Part shown: piece after piece, positions 1-11,711 of the stretch
How positions within the stretch are numbered: the stretch's first letter is position 1
Layout of the letters: every line of letters begins with the position of its first letter
Origin: Mortierella alpina
Taxonomy: Eukaryota > Mortierellomycota > Mortierellomycetes > Mortierellales > Mortierellaceae
Assembly: GCA_029449245.1 (NCBI GenBank)
Contig: JANATF010000004.1
Location: 2,542,001-2,606,000 of the forward strand
Direction of reading: 5' to 3'
Length of the DNA: 64,000 bases
The notes under the pieces: model-generated
Seen by the model: only the letters and a program-made list of their open reading frames with translations
Databases searched by the model: none
Told to the model about the DNA's origin: nothing
Translations under genes and position numbers: made by a program

Positions 1-779
1 ACCTCACGCGCTGAGCCATATTTAGTCAAACGTGGTGCTGGACGCTTTTATTTTTGCGTCCATCCGAACCTTCCGCATTCTCCCTCTCAACCCCTTCGAC
101 TCCCGAGAAATTATCGTGACGACAAGGATCCTTTTTGAACGGTGTTGTTCTATGTCCGCATGGTATGTACTGACAGATATGCAAATAAAGAATCTTCTAA
201 AAGGAACAAGGTAATGGCGCATGATGAACTCACTCGTTGAAACCAGAGCATATCCAGCCACAGTTCCAGAGTGTCTGCAGTGCCATGGTTGTTGTAGTTT
301 ACTGTGCCAATCTTTGACGTCAGGCGTGGAAGCCGCTACTTAAAAGAGCATCGTCTCTGTGCGTGACAGCACGCTGCTAGACCTATGCTTCGTCTTGTCA
401 ACAAGCATATTTCGCCCATGTCAAAAACGCACGTCGATCAGGTACAAAACTTTATCACGTCGAACCGGGTTAGACAAAGATGACAGCAGGGTGGTACCAC
501 AGACAAAAGGCTCCGCCACGGCAGCCTCGCTATTTCACGTCCATCTCCATGAATGTCTTTACTGGTCGTAGCATGACTTCCTGCGCCGCCTTCGAAAGAA
601 AGAGCTGCCGTTTATACAACCAAACCAATGCACTGATTTACAGTCCATCGCGGACCTGCGGCACCCTAATAGAAGGATGATGGGACCATTCACAAGATAT
701 GGACCTTACAATTGCTGTAAAAATTGTCTTTTTAATAATGAGGACGATCTCTAATGACACTACTGTCATAGGTCGTTCT
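1..779. other. Intergenic, no gene seen
   Basis: No reading frame here looks like a protein; the open frames are short and have no recognisable domain. The right part will hold the 3' untranslated region of the minus-strand GPN1-type gene that ends at 780. A palindromic TGACGTCA (CRE/ATF-type) octamer sits at 315-322, which may belong to the promoter of a gene beyond the left edge. Confidence 0.5.
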
Positions 780-2256
780 TCAATCGAAACGCTTTCCTGC
801 CAGATAGCGCTTCAAGGATTCATCCTCAACACGTTCTCTGCGCTCCTCCTCCGCAGCCTTGTAAGCCTCAACGTCGTCATCAGAATCCAGATCGTCCCTG
901 TACCTGATTTCCCGCTCATCATCAGAATCCTCATCCTCATCCTCGTCACCATTCTGGCCGCGCAGGACAGCCTTGCCTTTGGCGATGCTGGCCTTTTTTC
1001 CAAAGTTGACTTCCTGACCCTTTTCTTCCATCGCCATATCTTTCATCAAACGAGCCATCTGCTCCTCCTTCTCCGCCTCCTTCTTTAACCGCCTCTCCTC
1101 CAGCACTCTCTCCAGCTCAGGTTTGTATTCGTTGTCGTACTCCACCACAGCCTCATCCACAGCCTTCAAAAAGTCATCCATTCCAGCCCCTGTCACTGCA
1201 CTCACGCCGACAACCTTCAGATGTGCATAAAACTCATCCAGCACCAAGGACATGGAGTTCATCAAACTACTCATGTAGCTCTTGTCCTTCTGCAGAGCCT
1301 CCTGAAACGCCTCAAAATCAGTCATCCATTCGACTGCAAAGTCGTGAGACTTGACATCTGTCTTGTTGAAAACAAGGATGAATGGAACCTTGGTCTTGTA
1401 CAGAATACTGCATGCGTACAACATGTTGCTCATGAAGGTTGCTGGGGCGGCTGTGCGTGGGGTGTCAATGATATATGCAATCATGGTCGGGTAGGTGGCC
1501 GCCAGCGTGTCGGTGATGATAGATCCTGAGGCTGACCAGGTGAAAATCTCGATCTGTCCAGGTGTGTCGACCAAGATGTAGCTAATGAAAAACGAAGAGA
1601 GAGGTTAGCGAGGACGAAAAAGGGCTAGATATATCACGACCTACTACTCTGATCCCACATACTCTAGTGAAGGTGCTCTCTTGTCCACGAAACCAAGAAC
1701 CTGATCGAACTTTGTGGTGAAGAGGTTGAGCGCTGTAAGAATGCCACCGTTGGGTCCGAGGTTATATCTAAACACAAGTTAAGTGCGGATAAAAAAGTAA
1801 AAAAAACGGTCAGTGTATTGTAAAAGCGCTTCTCCGGGTATCTTAGGCAGCAAAGTACAGTGTCCACGATGCAAGGTGCCAGAGCTACGCCAGCTTGTAC
1901 ATACTGCTTCATGACCTCTTTGTAGTTGACGGTGTCGCGAATATCAATGTTAGCCGAGAACGGAAGTGCTCCCACTGCTGGATCGAGGTTGAGGATATAT
2001 GGTGGCTGCTTCTTTGCGTGCAAGTGGGCATTCAGACGCTACTCGTAACAAAGACAAAGCGCAGTGGTCAGATAGGGCTTTCTATGGAACCTGCAGAGGA
2101 CATTCTTGTTGGTTGCTTCCTTGAAACGCTGCGCATTGTTCGCAAGCTGTCTGACTTGCGTACCTGCATGAATGTGGTTTTTCCCGAGCCAGCCATGCCA
2201 ATGCACAGAATGACAGGAGGGCGCTTTTCGGGTGTGGCTGCGGCGGGTGTGGACAT
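780..2256 (-). CDS. GPN1: GPN-loop GTPase 1 (Npa3/XAB1 family)
   Basis: Four exons read from 2256 down: 2256-2164, 2038-1905, 1767-1648, 1581-780; coding length 1149 nt, 382 residues. The P-loop GMAGSGKTT lies at about residues 18-26, the family-defining GPN motif in YNLGPNGG near residue 80, the G3 motif DTPGQIE near 121 and the G4 motif NKTD near 188. The C-terminal third is charged, with acidic [11 protein letters not shown] runs, as in the family. GPN1 works with GPN2/GPN3 in assembly and nuclear import of RNA polymerase II. The splice after MKQ uses GTATGT and restores QYNLGPN; the one before [10 protein letters not shown] also restores the G3 region. It lies only 176 bp downstream of the isoleucyl-tRNA synthetase stop codon on the same strand, so its promoter must be very short or overlap that gene's 3' end. 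Confidence 0.93.
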
Positions 2257-2432
2257 GTTGCGATGATGTTGCGGGCTGAGCACGGAGAATATCAAAGCAG
2301 TGCTGGTGGAGACTAAAGGCGATAAACAGGACACGAGGAGACAATGAAGCAGAGTAAGGAGCTTTAAATGGCAGCGGAGGAAAAAAAAAGAAAAAAAGAG
2401 TGGCTTGACTGTTTATGGAAGGAACTGAAGAA

Positions 2433-5400
2433 CTATGCCCCATGTAGGGAGGCCACCACGGGGGCACAGCGCGCACATAGACCGTCCTGGTCTTTAGAGG
2501 AGAATGTCCAGCAGCGCGGACATTTGTGCAAAGTCGCTCTCTGCACTACCAGTCGGCAGGATCCAAACTGAGCCAGCGTCAGCTCTCGTGCAAACACACC
2601 GCTGCTCGCCCCTTTCTCCTCCTCAGTCGCTGATCCACCTTTGGTCACAGACACGGCCGAGGTGATGAATATTTTTGCCAAATCGTCCGCGTACGAGTTG
2701 ACGATCTGCTCAAGAGCACTTGGTCCTGACTCTGCAGTATCAAGATGGGCCAGCAGTTGAATATCGACCGTGGCTTCCAGGGATGGCCCGATCACTTTGG
2801 CTGCGCGAGCCTGCTCGAGAAGCTGGTTCACTGCACCTCGCAGTTGCTTTACAACAGCAAAGTCTTCGCGGAGTACGGCATTGTTCCACACCTCCACAGT
2901 CTTGAACCACCCAGAACGGAACACACTGGGCTGAGGGTCTGTAAAGCAATGGCTGCAGTGCTCATAAACCTCCTCCGCAAAGTGAGGAGCCAGCGGCGCG
3001 ATACTCTTGTTGAAAGCGGTAAGAGCCTAGTAACAAAAAATGATGTTAGCTCGCGCTTGAAACTTGCAGGCCGACACTGGAAGAGACACCATCATAGAAC
3101 TTACATGAAAGATCACGGTTTGGATAGCACGTCGCTTGGGGCTGTTCTCACTGTCAGAGTAAAGCGTATCCTTGACAACATCCAGATAAAAGGACGAGAG
3201 AGTTGTGCTGGTGAAGTACTGAAGATGTCCATACACTGTAGAATAGGGCAAGAGACCAAAACGACTGGTCAATATCTATGCCTCTTGATATTTGTTTGAC
3301 GCGGCTCCTTAGCGTTATCATTCTTGGCCACTTACCTTTGTTAAACATTAGTTCATCATAACCTGCATCGACTTGCTTGCAAAACTGGTACACTTCCGAC
3401 AGCATAAACTTGTCCAAGGGTCCTAGCTCCTCGTAAGGAACAGCATCGCTTTCTCTGAACCCGCCCAGGTTGCCAAGCATGAACCTAGCCGTGGTGCGGA
3501 ACTTGCGCAGGCCTTCAGAAACCTGAGTCAGGATGGTCTTGCCTATGGCAACATCCTTTGTATACTCGGAGGACGCAGCCCACAGTCGAAGCACATCGGT
3601 TCCATAAGCTGGATCCTTTTGCAAGTTCTTGCCGCCGTTGATCACAAGAGCTGGATCAACCGTATTTCCAACAGACTTGCTCTGCTTGAACCCCTTCGCA
3701 TCCAGAAGGAAGCCGTGAGTGATGAGAGTACCATAAGGAGCCTTGCCTGTCAAAGCAACAGATGTCAAAAGCGAAGACTGGAACCATCCACGGTGCTGGT
3801 CCGAGCCCTCAATGTATACATCCGCAACATAGGGCAAGTGAGGCCGAGGCATTTTCTCCTCAATCATAGTCCAACTCGTGCCACTATCGAACCAGACATC
3901 CATGGTGTCGGTACCACGGCGATAAGTCTTGCCGTCGTTCCTATACTCTGGTGCAAGCAGCTCCTCCGTGGTCATACTCCACCACGCATTGGTTCCGTGC
4001 TCCTTGACAGTGTTGATGACATGCTGAACTGACGCCTGAGTCAACAGGGGTTCGTCGGTATCGACATCGTACATTACAGGGATGGGCACACCCCAAGAAC
4101 GTTGACGTGAGATGCACCACTCGGAGCGCGAGAGCACAAACCCTTCCAGGCGGCGTCGGCCTCCCTCCGGGATGATGCGCACCGTCTCGATCGCCTTTAA
4201 TGCATCCTCCTTGATGGTTCCCACGTTCGCAAACCACTGAGAGGTAGCGCGTAAGATGACAGGCTTCTTGGTGCGCCAGTCATAGGGATACTTGTGTACG
4301 TATGCCTGTTCCTGAATCAACGTGCCCTTGGCAGCAAGCATCTCCAAGACCTTGGAAGTTCCGTCACTTTGGACATAAAGTCCTTCTAATTCTGGGCCGG
4401 CTTCGGCAGTGAATTCGCCGACATTGTTGACAGGACAAAATGCCTCGATGCCGAGCGGGAAGCATGCCTTGTAGTCATCCATGCCGTGGCCGGGAGCAGT
4501 GTGCACCAGGCCGGATCCAGAATCCGACGTGACATAGTCGGCTGTAATGAAAGGTAGCGACTCGGCTGTCAGAGGGTGTCGGTACCGAGAACCCATTAAC
4601 TCCTGGCCGGTAACTTGTGCTAACGTGTCCAATACAACAGAATTGGCAGTGGATGTCGTGTCCACCATGGGTGAAAACCGTTTAAGCATCTCCTCCATGC
4701 GATCTGTGGCGGCGATGTACACCGTCGTAGGATCAGTTGCCGTGCTCGAGCGGAAGGCGGTATAGCTCATCTTTGGGTGAACTGCGACACATCTGTTGGC
4801 TGGTAATGTCCACGGCGTTGTTGTCCATACAACAGCCTGTAACGAAACAGAGTCCGGTAATAGTGCTGCAAGCGCTGGAGCTGGCAGGATTCAACCAAAG
4901 CACAAGGTGTGAATGAGTGTCTCAATAAAAGTAACAAAGGAGTTTCGAGTATCTGATCCACTTACAAGGCTCATCGACATAGAATGCAACCCAGGCTGAC
5001 CGACTCTTATGGTCGTCTTTATACTCGAGTTCGGACTCTGCGAGCGCGGTTTTGGAGGATGGAGACCAATATACGGGCTTGTTGGCTCGGTAGATGAGGC
5101 CCTTGTTCATCATTGAGTAAAAGACATTCAGCTGACGGGTTTCGAAGTCCTTGTCCATGGTCTTGTAGCCGTTCTCCCAGTCGGCCATAACAGCATAGGA
5201 GGAGAATTCCTCGCGCTGGGAATCCACTGCAGACTGAGCAGTGGCCTGGGCCACGGAGCGGACTTCCGCTGGGCTCAGGCTAGACCGGTCCGTAACCTTG
5301 AGCTCGGCCAGAGCTTTCAACTCAATGGGTAGGCCGTGGCAGTCCCACCCAGGGCGATAACTAGCACGATAGAATGATCACATACGTTGGTCAGTCAACA

Positions 5401-6002
5401 GCGAAGACCAGGCATGCATGGTGCACAACAGCAAAAGCTGGGACGATACTGTACTCGACTTTAAAGCCTTTCATAACACGCTGTCGGTTAATAAAGTCCT
5501 TGAGAAGCTTGTTGAGGGCATGGCCGAGGTGAAGATGCCCGTTGGCGTAGGGTGGGCCATCGTGGAGCACAAACAGGTCTCCAGAGTTGTTTTCACGCTG
5601 CCACGCATAAAGATCCGTGGTGCACCGCTGACGGAACAGAGCTTCGCGCACTGCTGCGTCGGCTCGGAGAGGGAAGTCTGTCTTGGGCAGGAGCAGCGTC
5701 GGCGCGTACTTTTGGTCAGGCTTGTCTTTGGCAAGCTTCTTGTTCGTGGCCGTCTTGGAGGGTGTTGCTGGCGTGGGCATGATAGCAGATGAGGACATGA
5801 TGTTGGCGGTGGCCATAGATAAAAGAGGGGAGTGGTATGTGCGGTAGAGTGGAGTGGTAAGCGCGGTAGTGTGCTGTAGGTGTTTTAGGTGTTGTAGTAC
5901 AGCACGGAGTCTTATTTTATAACTTTGTACCGATGGACTGCGGCGTGAATTCGACTCTTCGAGTGCGAGTGCTGATCCAGTCAGATGAGTCAAAGGAGTC
6001 AT
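2433..6002 (-). CDS. ISM1: Isoleucyl-tRNA synthetase, mitochondrial (bacterial-type)
   Basis: Five exons: 6002-5455, 5360-4966, 4880-3336, 3235-3105, 3026-2433; 3213 nt, 1070 residues from the first ATG. It charges tRNA-Ile. The HIGH signature is HLGH at about 158-161, the second signature is KQSKS near residue 710 (variant of KMSKS), followed by the class Ia anticodon-binding region. The C-terminus carries CPRC...CARC, the zinc-binding tail of bacterial and mitochondrial IleRS, so this is the organellar enzyme and not the cytosolic one. The start is uncertain: a second in-frame ATG at 5816 begins MATANIM. The 62 residues before it include a basic stretch and an RTYHS cleavage-like site typical of a mitochondrial presequence, which favours the longer form. 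A TATAAAAT on the same strand near 5914-5921 would instead favour a shorter transcript. Confidence 0.93.
5914..5921 (-). promoter_or_regulatory. TATA-like box upstream of the internal ATG of the IleRS gene
   Basis: TATAAAAT on the minus strand about 100 nt before the ATG at 5816. Usual TATA-to-start spacing would begin transcripts near 5885, past the ATG at 6002. The same bases also encode part of the presequence-like reading frame, so this may be chance. Confidence 0.3.
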
Positions 6003-6231
6003 TGCCCGGCCCTGCCTGCATTTAGTTTCCCATCACGACCACATTTCCTAACAGAGCTCTGCTCGTGCGTCACAGCACACAACGATTCGCACGGCAGGAA
6101 AAGTGAACAGGCACTGCGTGAGGTACTTACTAATCACTGTACACTGCAGCACACACATAATTCTTTGGTATGTGGGTGTTTACTACGCTTCTAAGCAATA
6201 TAACGCCTTCGTCCTATGTCTTCCCTCTAAA

Positions 6232-7200
6232 TTACTTGACCAGGGTAGCAAGCTTCTGCTCGATCTCCTTTGCGCTCAGGCCGTCCAAAACAATCTTCTT
6301 CTCCTGGCCATGCTCTATCACAGAAAGGAATTCCTGGTTAATTACAATCATCGACCAGTGTCAATAATCCTACACTGCGCACAGCCTGCTAACAAGCAAT
6401 TGCAGAGCCGGGCAGAGTTTCGCAAGTCAACAGTCCAGTCCTGCTTTTGATCCACTGTCTCCTATTCCCGCTCCAACCTCTTGGTCATAATTTCCACGAA
6501 GGCTTCCAAACGACGCGGCTCTTCTAAAACTGTTTAATTCTGTGGTCCGCCGCAAGATGGGAAAGAAAGGGATCCAGCAGAATTGTAAACGCTTACCAAA
6601 ACGGGCAAAGATCTTGGCCTCGGCGCCCTTGGCCTCACGGATGAGAATAGGAAGGTTGGGGTTGGCAGCCTTGACGGCCGTGTAGTTGGAAGCGACGAAT
6701 TGCCTGATAATTCGCGAAAAAGAGCAGTATGGGGCAATATATGGTCAGAGAGCTGTCTATAGACACCCAGTCTCGTTTGGTTCAGACGAAAGACGGCGCC
6801 AAGGTTGTGTTTTGCGGTGTGATATAGTCAGTGTCCGAGATCATGAACTCCCTTCCCGAGCGCTCCCAAATCCGATCAAGGGTCGTCGTTTGATGCACAG
6901 TTTGATTTCCTGTTGACATGCACAGTTTGATTTCCTGTTGACATGGCTGTCCTGTACTCTTTTTCGTTTCCATACGTCCATAAGACTTGCGAATGAACTA
7001 GTCAGCCGTTGAGGTTCCGAGAGACGCCTTCCTCGTCTGACAATTCCCGAGGCTGCATCACAAAAAGTCCGAGAACGATCCTAGCACTTTTGATCAGCAA
7101 AGCCGGCGTCTCGCCTCCTTTACCTGATGCCGTTGCTTGCGGGCGAGGTCTGGCAAAAGTGGACACGGAGTTCCTTGAGGCTCTTGGCAAAGGCGGACAT
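6232..7200 (-). CDS. NDUFA2: NADH:ubiquinone oxidoreductase subunit NDUFA2 (B8)
   Basis: Three exons: 7200-7124, 6703-6597, 6314-6232; 267 nt, 88 residues. The protein begins MSAFAKSLKELRVHFCQ, continues with the NYTAVKAANPNLPILIREA block typical of the L51/S25/CI-B8 thioredoxin-like fold, and ends with an LDGLSAKEIEQKLATLVK helix. It is an accessory subunit of the matrix arm of respiratory complex I. Length is close to the human protein (99). The second intron is about 280 nt and contains another acceptor at about 6534 whose use would give a short alternative C-terminus (EEPRRLEAFVEIM...); the model given here is the one that restores the conserved tail. The first intron carries a perfect 25-bp tandem duplication. 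A TGACGTCA octamer stands 73 bp upstream of the ATG. Confidence 0.9.
6893..6942. repeat. 25-bp unit duplicated in tandem
   Basis: Two perfect adjacent copies of a 25-bp unit beginning ATGCACAGTTTG, inside the first intron of the NDUFA2 gene. Probably a simple slippage duplication. Confidence 0.85.
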
Positions 7201-7272
7201 GGTGCTGTGGGAGGGGAGTGAAGTGAGGGTGGAGATCCATTCATCCGGAATGTTTAGTCAAAAAAGTGACTG

Positions 7273-7280
7273 TGACGTCA
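7273..7280. promoter_or_regulatory. CRE-type TGACGTCA octamer
   Basis: Palindromic bZIP (ATF/CREB) target followed by TATA on the plus strand; it is 73 bp upstream of the NDUFA2 ATG on the minus strand. One of four copies in the window, all intergenic. Confidence 0.45.
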
Positions 7281-9074
7281 TATAGTTTGAAAGCGCGCTT
7301 TCATTTCCTATATCCTCTGCTCCTCCTCATTTGCTCCAGGGGAGGAGGGGCAAGATTTGTTTGAGAGCACTCCTTGTTATGACCCTGTAGAGCAAATCTG
7401 GCGTACACCATCAAATGCGTTCCAGACTCGAACCATAACCCCGGAACGTCGCCCAAGCTAGCTCTTGATGCGATACTGGCTACATGCATGCATGCACGCT
7501 CATGCGGTGCAGCGCATCGTGGCCACAGGAACAAAAAACCGGTAATCTGAAAACGACGCAAAGATTCAGCTGGAAAGGAATATGCTGTATATGTGAAAAA
7601 TGGAACATGGTGTAATGCAGTGGATTCACCATTCCTCGCAGGTCAGCCAGATACAACGAGGAAAGTCTTGATGACTTGATGCTCACACAACGATGCCAAC
7701 TCCCACCCGCTAACAACGTAAGCCAGTGTACCCCCGCTCACTGTCCGAACCCATCCCACCCGTTCTCCAGCAAGCGCGTCTCGGTGAATTGCCACTTCAG
7801 CTGACACCTAAGATGACCTACACATGCATGGTATGGCTCATCCTCCAGTCTTCGTCTGGTGCTCCGTGGGGCTAGTGCAAACGAGAATGGTGTTCCTTCT
7901 TCGTGAATGGTTTTCGTCCAGTCTTCTGCCTCCTTGATTCTTCTCGGCCCTTGAGGGTGAAGCCGGAGGGGTTGTGGTTTAGCCTGTCTCCTTTTCGTCT
8001 GATGTGCCTATGGGGCATTGCGGCGTTCTGTCAGTTGATTCTACTGATGTTTTCTTTTTTCAGCTGTTGGCCTCCTTTATTTCTCCTCTCGAACTCGTTC
8101 CCAGACGGCTGCTGGACTCTGAACCTGTCTCTTGACATGCTTTACCCCTTCATTGCCTCACTAGGCATTGCCATGTCTTTGCACGCGGAGACAGCCAGAG
8201 GGGACGAGAAAGGAGAGCTTCAGAGTATTGGGGGGGGAGGGGGAGAGAGAAAGTTAGCGGACAAGAGCCAAGTCCTTTTGCCGAGTAGAACTAGTCGATG
8301 CAACCATGCATCGCAAACATGCTATCCATGCACGCCTCACTTGGCCTCTATGACATGCTCACCATGGCCACCCCCTTCTGACGCATGCAACATGCTTGGC
8401 GGTTGGCCCTTGCTCCTCTTTGTTAGGAGCATCGTGTTTGCTCATGCTCCTCGCTGCCTTATTCTCTTCATTTTTCCCGTTCTTGTTGCTCTCGCGGTGC
8501 TCTCTCCTTCATCCCCACGCTTCTCTCTCACTGTCTCGCTCTCACCGTCATTCATCATTCACTCATCATTCCCTTTCAGTGACCCTCTTGGCTTTTGCGT
8601 CTCATATTTCACGTTGAGCCATCTGCGGTATATTCTTGCCTCCCATTCCTATCTTTCTGACGGTGATCGAGCAAACTCCTTTCTTTGGCCTCAGCACCCG
8701 TTGCAGTCTGGTTGTCAATTGCGTACTCAACTCCTTATTGTAGCCGGTGTTATCTCGTCTACCGTAACCCCCGCCTGGATGATCCTCGAGACAATCGTCT
8801 GCCTCTTTCTGCACTCCTCCTCCTTCTTCTCGGACCTTTATTTTTTCTCCACTCGTCCACTTTGCATTATTTCCGATTACTACTGCTTGACATCCATCTC
8901 AGCTCACACGAACACTCCGTTCACAGATACACCCTGCACAAACGAGGTACTGAACACTTGTCAGGAACCAATGTACCAGCTGCAAGCAACTTCGTGTGGA
9001 TAGCCTGTCTAATAAGCACAATTGTTTTGCGATGCGCATCGTTGTTGCCTGTATGATGATCTGATAGCTACGCC
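7281..9074. other. Long intergenic region, pyrimidine-rich on the plus strand
   Basis: Divergent spacer between NDUFA2 (minus) and the 878-residue gene (plus). The right half is strongly C/T-rich, with runs such as CTCTCTCACTGTCTCGCTC, typical of a long fungal promoter or 5' untranslated region. A 366-codon open frame at 7903-9003 has no protein-like composition or domain and looks like a by-product of the pyrimidine bias. Short ATGCATGCATGC runs occur near 7485-7500. Confidence 0.5.
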
Positions 9075-11711
9075 ATGTCGATGCAGCGGTTCAGATCCAA
9101 TTCGTCTTCATCGACGTTGGTCACACCCCTGTCGCCCACACATAGCAACTTTGTCGGGACTACAGCAACTGCAATCGACGTCCCCCTCCCAATCCACAGC
9201 AATGCCGCATATTCCTATTCACACGACCGGACCCTCCAAGAATCTTTTGAGACAGCACCAAACCATCCTCGGCTATCACTCTCCCCGATGGGAGGTGCTG
9301 CTGGTGTGATGAAGAAGCTGTGGAGGCGGCGTCGGGGCAACACAACTGGCAGTGGCTGTGATGGCGACAGCCCATTAAGCCAATCATTTATCATTGTCGG
9401 CGGGATCAGTAGCTCACCAGCAGCCGCCGGCGTCCATGAGGATGATCAGCCTCTCTCCCCGACAGAATCAAACCACTCCCCGTTCACAATCGCACTGACC
9501 TCACCAAAAAGTCCCACCCTAAGCATGGCGAGTCCGAAAAGTCCTACTTTCACTCAGTCAATGTTAGCGCGCAGGACGCAACCCTCCATCGACAACATTT
9601 CAGCACCCATCATGATCCCCGTACGAGGCCTCGCTCAGAGCAACGGATCTCTATCGTATGCACCAGCCATAGGCAACTCTCTGACGCTCTCTGCAGCATA
9701 CTCAGGCCGCAAAAATATCAACAGAAGGTCACTCTCTGCTGATGGCTTATGGGTGGCCAACGTTCCGCAGCAAATCAAAGCCTTACAAAACACAGTCTAT
9801 GCTCAATCTCAGCACTGGAAGCAGACGTCGGTGGACACCTTGGTCGGCAAACATACTGCGGCGGAGGACCCCCTTGTAGAAGAGAAGCTTGGATCAGCAG
9901 CTGCTCTCGATCAAGGACCGGGTACTGGGCCAAAAAGTGAGGCTAATCAGGAGCTGCACCCGGCAGACCCAGATTTCTACCAGAACTCGGTCGAGTTTCT
10001 TAGCATGCATGGCCACACCCAAACATCCGGCGACTGGGTCAATAGGAACAAGCGGAAGACACTGGTGCCAAAGAGACGCCAGAGTGAATCGAACCTATTG
10101 AGCAACGTCGCTAAAGCAACACAAGTCGCCAACACACTTCATTTCGAGGAGGAATCATCGCCAAGAGGTGGTATGGAGGATAATTCTGAGCGGCCGAGCG
10201 CGCATGGTCCACAAGGCTGGTGTGATGAGCATGCCATAGCAGCGCCAACGGGTGGTATAGACGCAGAGGAACAGGCTTTGCTCTCTTCGGTCGACGCCAT
10301 GTTAATGCCCCGTATCTCCATCCCAACTCAGTACTACGACTCAGCAGAAGCCCGAAAACTGCTTCGCACGTACCTTACTTCCGAAGGACGAAGGTTTGAG
10401 GAGATGGTAGAATTTGGATTTCCAGGCACTGGATTGGTCGAGAGCAACAGCAGCATGGAGCAGAACATGACAGTCAATAGCAGGTTCTTGACATTAAGGC
10501 TCACGCTCACGCCATGGCATGCTCGAGAGGACGAGTCGAAACTCTATGGTCCCGATGAGGACGATGCGGATAAACATGTACCCATCAAGGGGATGGTCAA
10601 CAAATTCTTATCGCGTACCTCGGCTATCCTTTCTTGCTCCCCGCCGCGCACATTCTCGAGTCCTACCTCGGATTCAAAGGCTGTCTCAAGCAAAGACCAG
10701 AGGTCTACATCCCACGCTTTTGATAATGCGAGTGTTGCAACCAGAGGTCCCAGAGACGCGACCGATCTTGAGCGGCCATCAGGTATTTCATGGCGAGAGA
10801 GGACTTCTTCCGGTGAGGCGCTCGATGATCCTGCTGCCAAAGACCCGAGGGCATCTCAGTGCTCACCGCCCAAGCGCGTGGATTCAGCCAACAGGATGGT
10901 GCCTCCTCCCAAATCGTCGAGTAGGAGCAGACCAGCGCCGAAGAAGGACAGAGGTTTCCGCATTTTGGATCCTGCCACCCTCTCCATATCGCCATCGACC
11001 ATTCGCAGTGTGCGATCAGCAGAGTTTTTGAAATCGGACCCAGAGTTCTGTGCATCACCGCCGTCGACCCCCTCGCCCACAGCTGTTTTTAATCATTTGC
11101 AACAGCAGCAACTTCCAAGGAAAGGCTCGCTCTCATCGCTATCCTTCTCTGAAAGTGCCACTCTGAGACGACCAACTCCTGAGACGACTGCTAGTCCCAC
11201 TGCGACCTTCGCGCCGATCATTCCCCCACGTCGCAAAGCGTCCTCGCCTGCTATCCTCTTAAACTGCGACATCAATGCGAATCGCAATCCCAAGCAGCAA
11301 CTGTCAATGTCTACGCCAGACTCCCCTGCCACCTTTGGCCCATTCAGCAAGGCACGACAGGGATCACTTCAATGTAACGCGCCCTTCCAAGAGCTCCATC
11401 ACACAGCCGCTATGACCTCGGCAGAGCCTTTATCTACCTCACCACCCTCACCCTCTCCGATTACAAGCACGACTGGTTCCACTCCTCCGATTCCGATTCC
11501 TAGTGCCAAGAAAATGCTGACGCAACAACATCAATGGACGGATCACCACGTGTATGGTGCACCCTCGGCCAGAATGTCGCGTACGCCATTGACAAGCAAG
11601 AGAAGCGACCTGTCCGAGAGCACGCCCGAGCCAATGATTCTTACGCCTAGACACGACCTTATGATGACAATGACGACCACTCCATCACAGGAGAATGCCT
11701 ATAACAAGTAG
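9075..11711 (+). CDS. Hypothetical serine/proline-rich disordered protein
   Basis: Single exon of 878 residues. No domain is recognised. The protein is rich in Ser, Pro and Thr, with many SP/TP sites (for example SPTHS, SPKSPT repeated) that would suit proline-directed kinases, and a basic patch KKLWRRRRGN near residue 80. Such proteins in fungi are often signalling or polarity regulators, but nothing here assigns one. The start is the first ATG of the frame, preceded by a long pyrimidine-rich leader. The frame closes with TAG at 11709-11711, immediately followed in frame by CAACAG repeats and 36 further sense codons before TGA at 11820, so the annotated stop may be a leaky or recently acquired one. 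Confidence 0.7.
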   Translation: MSMQRFRSNSSSSTLVTPLSPTHSNFVGTTATAIDVPLPIHSNAAYSYSHDRTLQESFETAPNHPRLSLSPMGGAAGVMKKLWRRRRGNTTGSGCDGDSPLSQSFIIVGGISSSPAAAGVHEDDQPLSPTESNHSPFTIALTSPKSPTLSMASPKSPTFTQSMLARRTQPSIDNISAPIMIPVRGLAQSNGSLSYAPAIGNSLTLSAAYSGRKNINRRSLSADGLWVANVPQQIKALQNTVYAQSQHWKQTSVDTLVGKHTAAEDPLVEEKLGSAAALDQGPGTGPKSEANQELHPADPDFYQNSVEFLSMHGHTQTSGDWVNRNKRKTLVPKRRQSESNLLSNVAKATQVANTLHFEEESSPRGGMEDNSERPSAHGPQGWCDEHAIAAPTGGIDAEEQALLSSVDAMLMPRISIPTQYYDSAEARKLLRTYLTSEGRRFEEMVEFGFPGTGLVESNSSMEQNMTVNSRFLTLRLTLTPWHAREDESKLYGPDEDDADKHVPIKGMVNKFLSRTSAILSCSPPRTFSSPTSDSKAVSSKDQRSTSHAFDNASVATRGPRDATDLERPSGISWRERTSSGEALDDPAAKDPRASQCSPPKRVDSANRMVPPPKSSSRSRPAPKKDRGFRILDPATLSISPSTIRSVRSAEFLKSDPEFCASPPSTPSPTAVFNHLQQQQLPRKGSLSSLSFSESATLRRPTPETTASPTATFAPIIPPRRKASSPAILLNCDINANRNPKQQLSMSTPDSPATFGPFSKARQGSLQCNAPFQELHHTAAMTSAEPLSTSPPSPSPITSTTGSTPPIPIPSAKKMLTQQHQWTDHHVYGAPSARMSRTPLTSKRSDLSESTPEPMILTPRHDLMMTMTTTPSQENAYNK

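Noticed and set aside
699-1088. 129-codon plus-strand frame over the GPN1-type gene
   Set aside because: Antisense shadow of the acidic C-terminus of the minus-strand gene.
6473-6534. Alternative last exon of NDUFA2 (EEPRRLEAFVEIMTKRLERE)
   Set aside because: It has an acceptor, frame and stop, but the downstream exon at 6314-6232 gives the conserved EKKIVLDGLSAKEIEQKL tail of the family.
7903-9003. 366-codon open frame upstream of the 878-residue gene
   Set aside because: Composition follows the C/T-rich strand bias (Leu, Ser, Pro, Phe), there is no domain or codon preference, and it overlaps what looks like a promoter and leader.
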